Source: Marinobacter oulmenensis (lineage in GTDB: Bacteria; Pseudomonadota; Gammaproteobacteria; Pseudomonadales; Oleiphilaceae). From it: DNA of 64,000 bases. The DNA is taken from NCBI RefSeq assembly GCF_014201735.1, contig NZ_JACHFE010000002.1, forward strand, positions 558,001 to 622,000, in the 5' to 3' direction. A program made the translations under genes and the position numbers. A model generated the notes under the pieces. That model was not told where the DNA came from and did no database searches. It saw only the letters and a program-made list of their open reading frames with translations. Of this stretch, positions 62,338 to 64,000 are shown piece by piece; the stretch's first letter is position 1; each line of letters begins with the position of its first letter.

Positions 62338-63615
62338 CTACGGCCGCACCCAGCGATAACCGTAATACCCCTCGCTATTGCGGTAGCCCATGCGTAGCCA
62401 GCCAACGCCCGCCGGGTCAATGCTCATACGCCCTTCGATATAGATATCGTCCATCGCTTGCCAGTGTTCGCCGCCATCGCGGCTGAGCAGCATATGGCGA
62501 CCATCGCCACGGCCTTTTTCGACGATGAGCGCGTTCTCGCTGGCGTACAGGCTACCCAGTCGGGCATTACCGGCCGTAAGCACCGGCGACCACTGCCCCT
62601 GATGCAGGCGATACAGGGTATGGCGAGTGGGTTCGGGACTCCGGTAGAGGCCAAAGAGCTGGCCGCCGGGGCCGTTTTCGATCCTGGTCAGGCTGCCGTC
62701 GCGGCGGGCGGCGGAGAGGATCTCGCCAGTGCGGGCATTGAGCCGGTAGATACCCACCCCCGAAACTGTGCTGTAACGGTCACCGGTGAAGGCATAAAGC
62801 TGGCCGGCATCATCCAGATGCCACCGAAAGCGATCACTCGTGCGGTCGCTGTGTGACTCCTTGCCGACCACGCTGGCATCGTATTCGCGCAGCCGGTCGT
62901 CGGTCGCGAGTATGCGCCAGTGCTGGCCTCTGTCTTCCGACAGGTAGATAGTCTGGAAGCCATCGACCCAGACTCGCTGATCGTCAATACCGATGATTTT
63001 CGGTACATAGGCTTTTTCAAGTACGTTCCGGGCGGCGACACGCCAGTGATGGCCGAAATCGTTTGAAACGAAAACCGTCCGGTTCGCGATACCCGGCAGT
63101 TCGGCAATGAGGTAGCACACGCCATTCGGCCCGCACTGCAGGTTCTTGACGTCGCCCTGCAGGCGAGCGACGACGGCCAACCGGCCATCAGTGCTGCGCA
63201 ACAGATAGCTCAGGCCAAGCGGGTCCCGCTGCCGTAACATGCGCTCAACCTGTTGCTCGGGATCGCTCGGATCGGCTTCAGGAGTGGATAACAGGCAGTT
63301 GAGCACCGGGCGCGCATCGCCTGTCGCCACGCGCCCACCGGCCTGGCAGGCATCGGGACAGCGACCCTCACGCGTACAGGCTTCGACCTCTCCGTCCCGG
63401 CCGGTCGAGGCGACGCTCAGCAACACATCTTCGCCCGCCGCCGCGGTCTTCAGCTCGCTCCAGTCCACCGGCTCGGCCAGCTTCGTGGCCAGATGCTGTT
63501 TCGGCTGGTTGTGCCAGCCATCGGCATAGCCAACAAACAGGTACCAGTAGAAGCCAAATACCGCGTAACAGAGCAATGCCGTGAGCACCCACGGCCGTAT
63601 CCATACAGGGACCAT
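62338..63615 (-). CDS. Membrane-anchored Asp-box (BNR-like) protein, function unknown
   Basis: 425-residue protein with one N-terminal membrane helix (VLTALLCYAVFGFYWYLFVG, residues ~10-29) and a large, presumably periplasmic part. Three Asp-box motifs of sialidase-like beta-propellers are visible: SNDFGHHW, SEDRGQHW and SRDGGEHW. Several Cys pairs (EACTREGRCPDAC, LQCGPNGVC) suggest disulfides. No catalytic sialidase residues can be assigned. It starts two bases after the stop of the upstream membrane protein (TGACCATG), so the two are coupled. Confidence 0.72.
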   Translation of the reverse strand: MVPVWIRPWVLTALLCYAVFGFYWYLFVGYADGWHNQPKQHLATKLAEPVDWSELKTAAAGEDVLLSVASTGRDGEVEACTREGRCPDACQAGGRVATGDARPVLNCLLSTPEADPSDPEQQVERMLRQRDPLGLSYLLRSTDGRLAVVARLQGDVKNLQCGPNGVCYLIAELPGIANRTVFVSNDFGHHWRVAARNVLEKAYVPKIIGIDDQRVWVDGFQTIYLSEDRGQHWRILATDDRLREYDASVVGKESHSDRTSDRFRWHLDDAGQLYAFTGDRYSTVSGVGIYRLNARTGEILSAARRDGSLTRIENGPGGQLFGLYRSPEPTRHTLYRLHQGQWSPVLTAGNARLGSLYASENALIVEKGRGDGRHMLLSRDGGEHWQAMDDIYIEGRMSIDPAGVGWLRMGYRNSEGYYGYRWVRP

Positions 63616-63617
63616 GG

Positions 63618-64000
63618 TCAGAACATCTCATTAACCGTTGGACTTCGGCGCTGACGTAACCGCCACTGAAACGCGATACCCAGAATCCTTTCGATGGGTG
63701 GGTGGGCGCGTTTTCGATAATAGCCATGATGGAAACGTTCGCCGATCAGGGCCACACCCCCAATGAGCAGCATCAGCATCAGTAGCACCGTGCCGCCGAA
63801 CTGGAGCAACCCGATCCAGTCCCAGTAGTCGGGGCCAACACCGCGGTCATACCAGCCATACACCTCAAAACTGAGCATCAGGACCGAGAAGAACACCGGG
63901 ATGAAGGCCGCAAGCCCCAGCACAATACGGCGCCCCATCGGCGTATGCGGTGTCCCCTTGTACACAATATGGGCATTGCCGTCACTATGATTAAGCAGGC
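63618..64000 (-). CDS. Membrane protein, unknown, N-terminus beyond window
   Basis: The frame is open to the right edge. The visible part has two hydrophobic helices (RIVLGLAAFIPVFFSVLMLS and LLQFGGTVLLMLMLLIGGVA) and a basic C-terminal tail (HHGYYRKRAHPP, FQWRLRQRRSPTV). A GTG at 63965 could be a start but lacks a ribosome site, and the codons before it read as plausible protein (NHSDGNAHIVYKG), so I treat the gene as partial. It is coupled to the Asp-box protein gene; no family recognised. Confidence 0.55.
   Translation of the reverse strand, partial: LLNHSDGNAHIVYKGTPHTPMGRRIVLGLAAFIPVFFSVLMLSFEVYGWYDRGVGPDYWDWIGLLQFGGTVLLMLMLLIGGVALIGERFHHGYYRKRAHPPIERILGIAFQWRLRQRRSPTVNEMF

Overview
The window looks like a chromosomal segment of a marine gammaproteobacterium of Marinobacter type. 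This is inferred from the gene set: an AcnD/PrpF-type methylcitrate operon led by a GntR regulator, opgG/opgH, dapA-bamC-purC, and an exosortase A (XrtA/PEP-CTERM) exopolysaccharide locus. I could run no database search, so the taxonomy and all family names rest on motif and sequence recognition.

About 1-38.5 kb is one large extracellular-polysaccharide and protein-sorting locus. It opens with the end of a TPR protein (PrsT type), then a PEP-CTERM cargo gene, then exosortase A fused to an EpsI domain. Next come a plus-strand run (glycosyltransferase, DUF2264-like protein, glycosyltransferase, Wzx flippase) and a long, tightly overlapping minus-strand run from 34.2 kb down to 9.8 kb. That run holds the priming glycosyltransferase, Wza-like export lipoprotein, Wzz-like chain-length protein, a BY-kinase-like protein, an outer-membrane barrel, many glycosyltransferases, acyl/aminoacyl-type transferases, an amidotransferase, a deacetylase, a lyase-like protein, a Wzy/O-ligase and an acyltransferase. 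Divergent to it are the XrtA deacetylase, the XrtA ATPase and a secreted PA14 protein. galU (52.5 kb) and a UDP-glucuronate 4-epimerase (57.9 kb) could supply sugar nucleotides.

The most striking signal is upstream of the PEP-CTERM cargo gene. A near-consensus sigma-54 promoter (2202-2217) is followed, at the predicted 5' end of the transcript, by a sequence matching the cyclic di-GMP-I (GEMM) riboswitch aptamer (about 2251-2324), and then by the ribosome binding site and start. Production of the exosortase substrate therefore appears to be gated by both RpoN-dependent activation and c-di-GMP.

From 38.5 to 46.9 kb lies the propionate (methylcitrate) operon prpR-prpB-prpC-acnD-prpF-prpD, with a palindromic operator candidate and prominent hairpins in three intercistronic gaps. 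From 47 to 52.2 kb are opgH, a small unknown gene overlapping both neighbours, opgG, and a TpsB-like barrel protein that seems to lack POTRA domains.

The last part (52.5-64 kb) is mostly housekeeping: galU, an XRE regulator, tRNA-Val(GAC) with clear promoter and terminator, a 7TMR-DISM diguanylate cyclase, fructosamine kinase family, a DUF2897-like protein, an RluA-type pseudouridine synthase, the epimerase, purC, bamC, dapA and bcp. It ends with an unknown membrane-anchored Asp-box protein and a partial membrane protein. I saw no rRNA, insertion sequence, integrase or CRISPR array.
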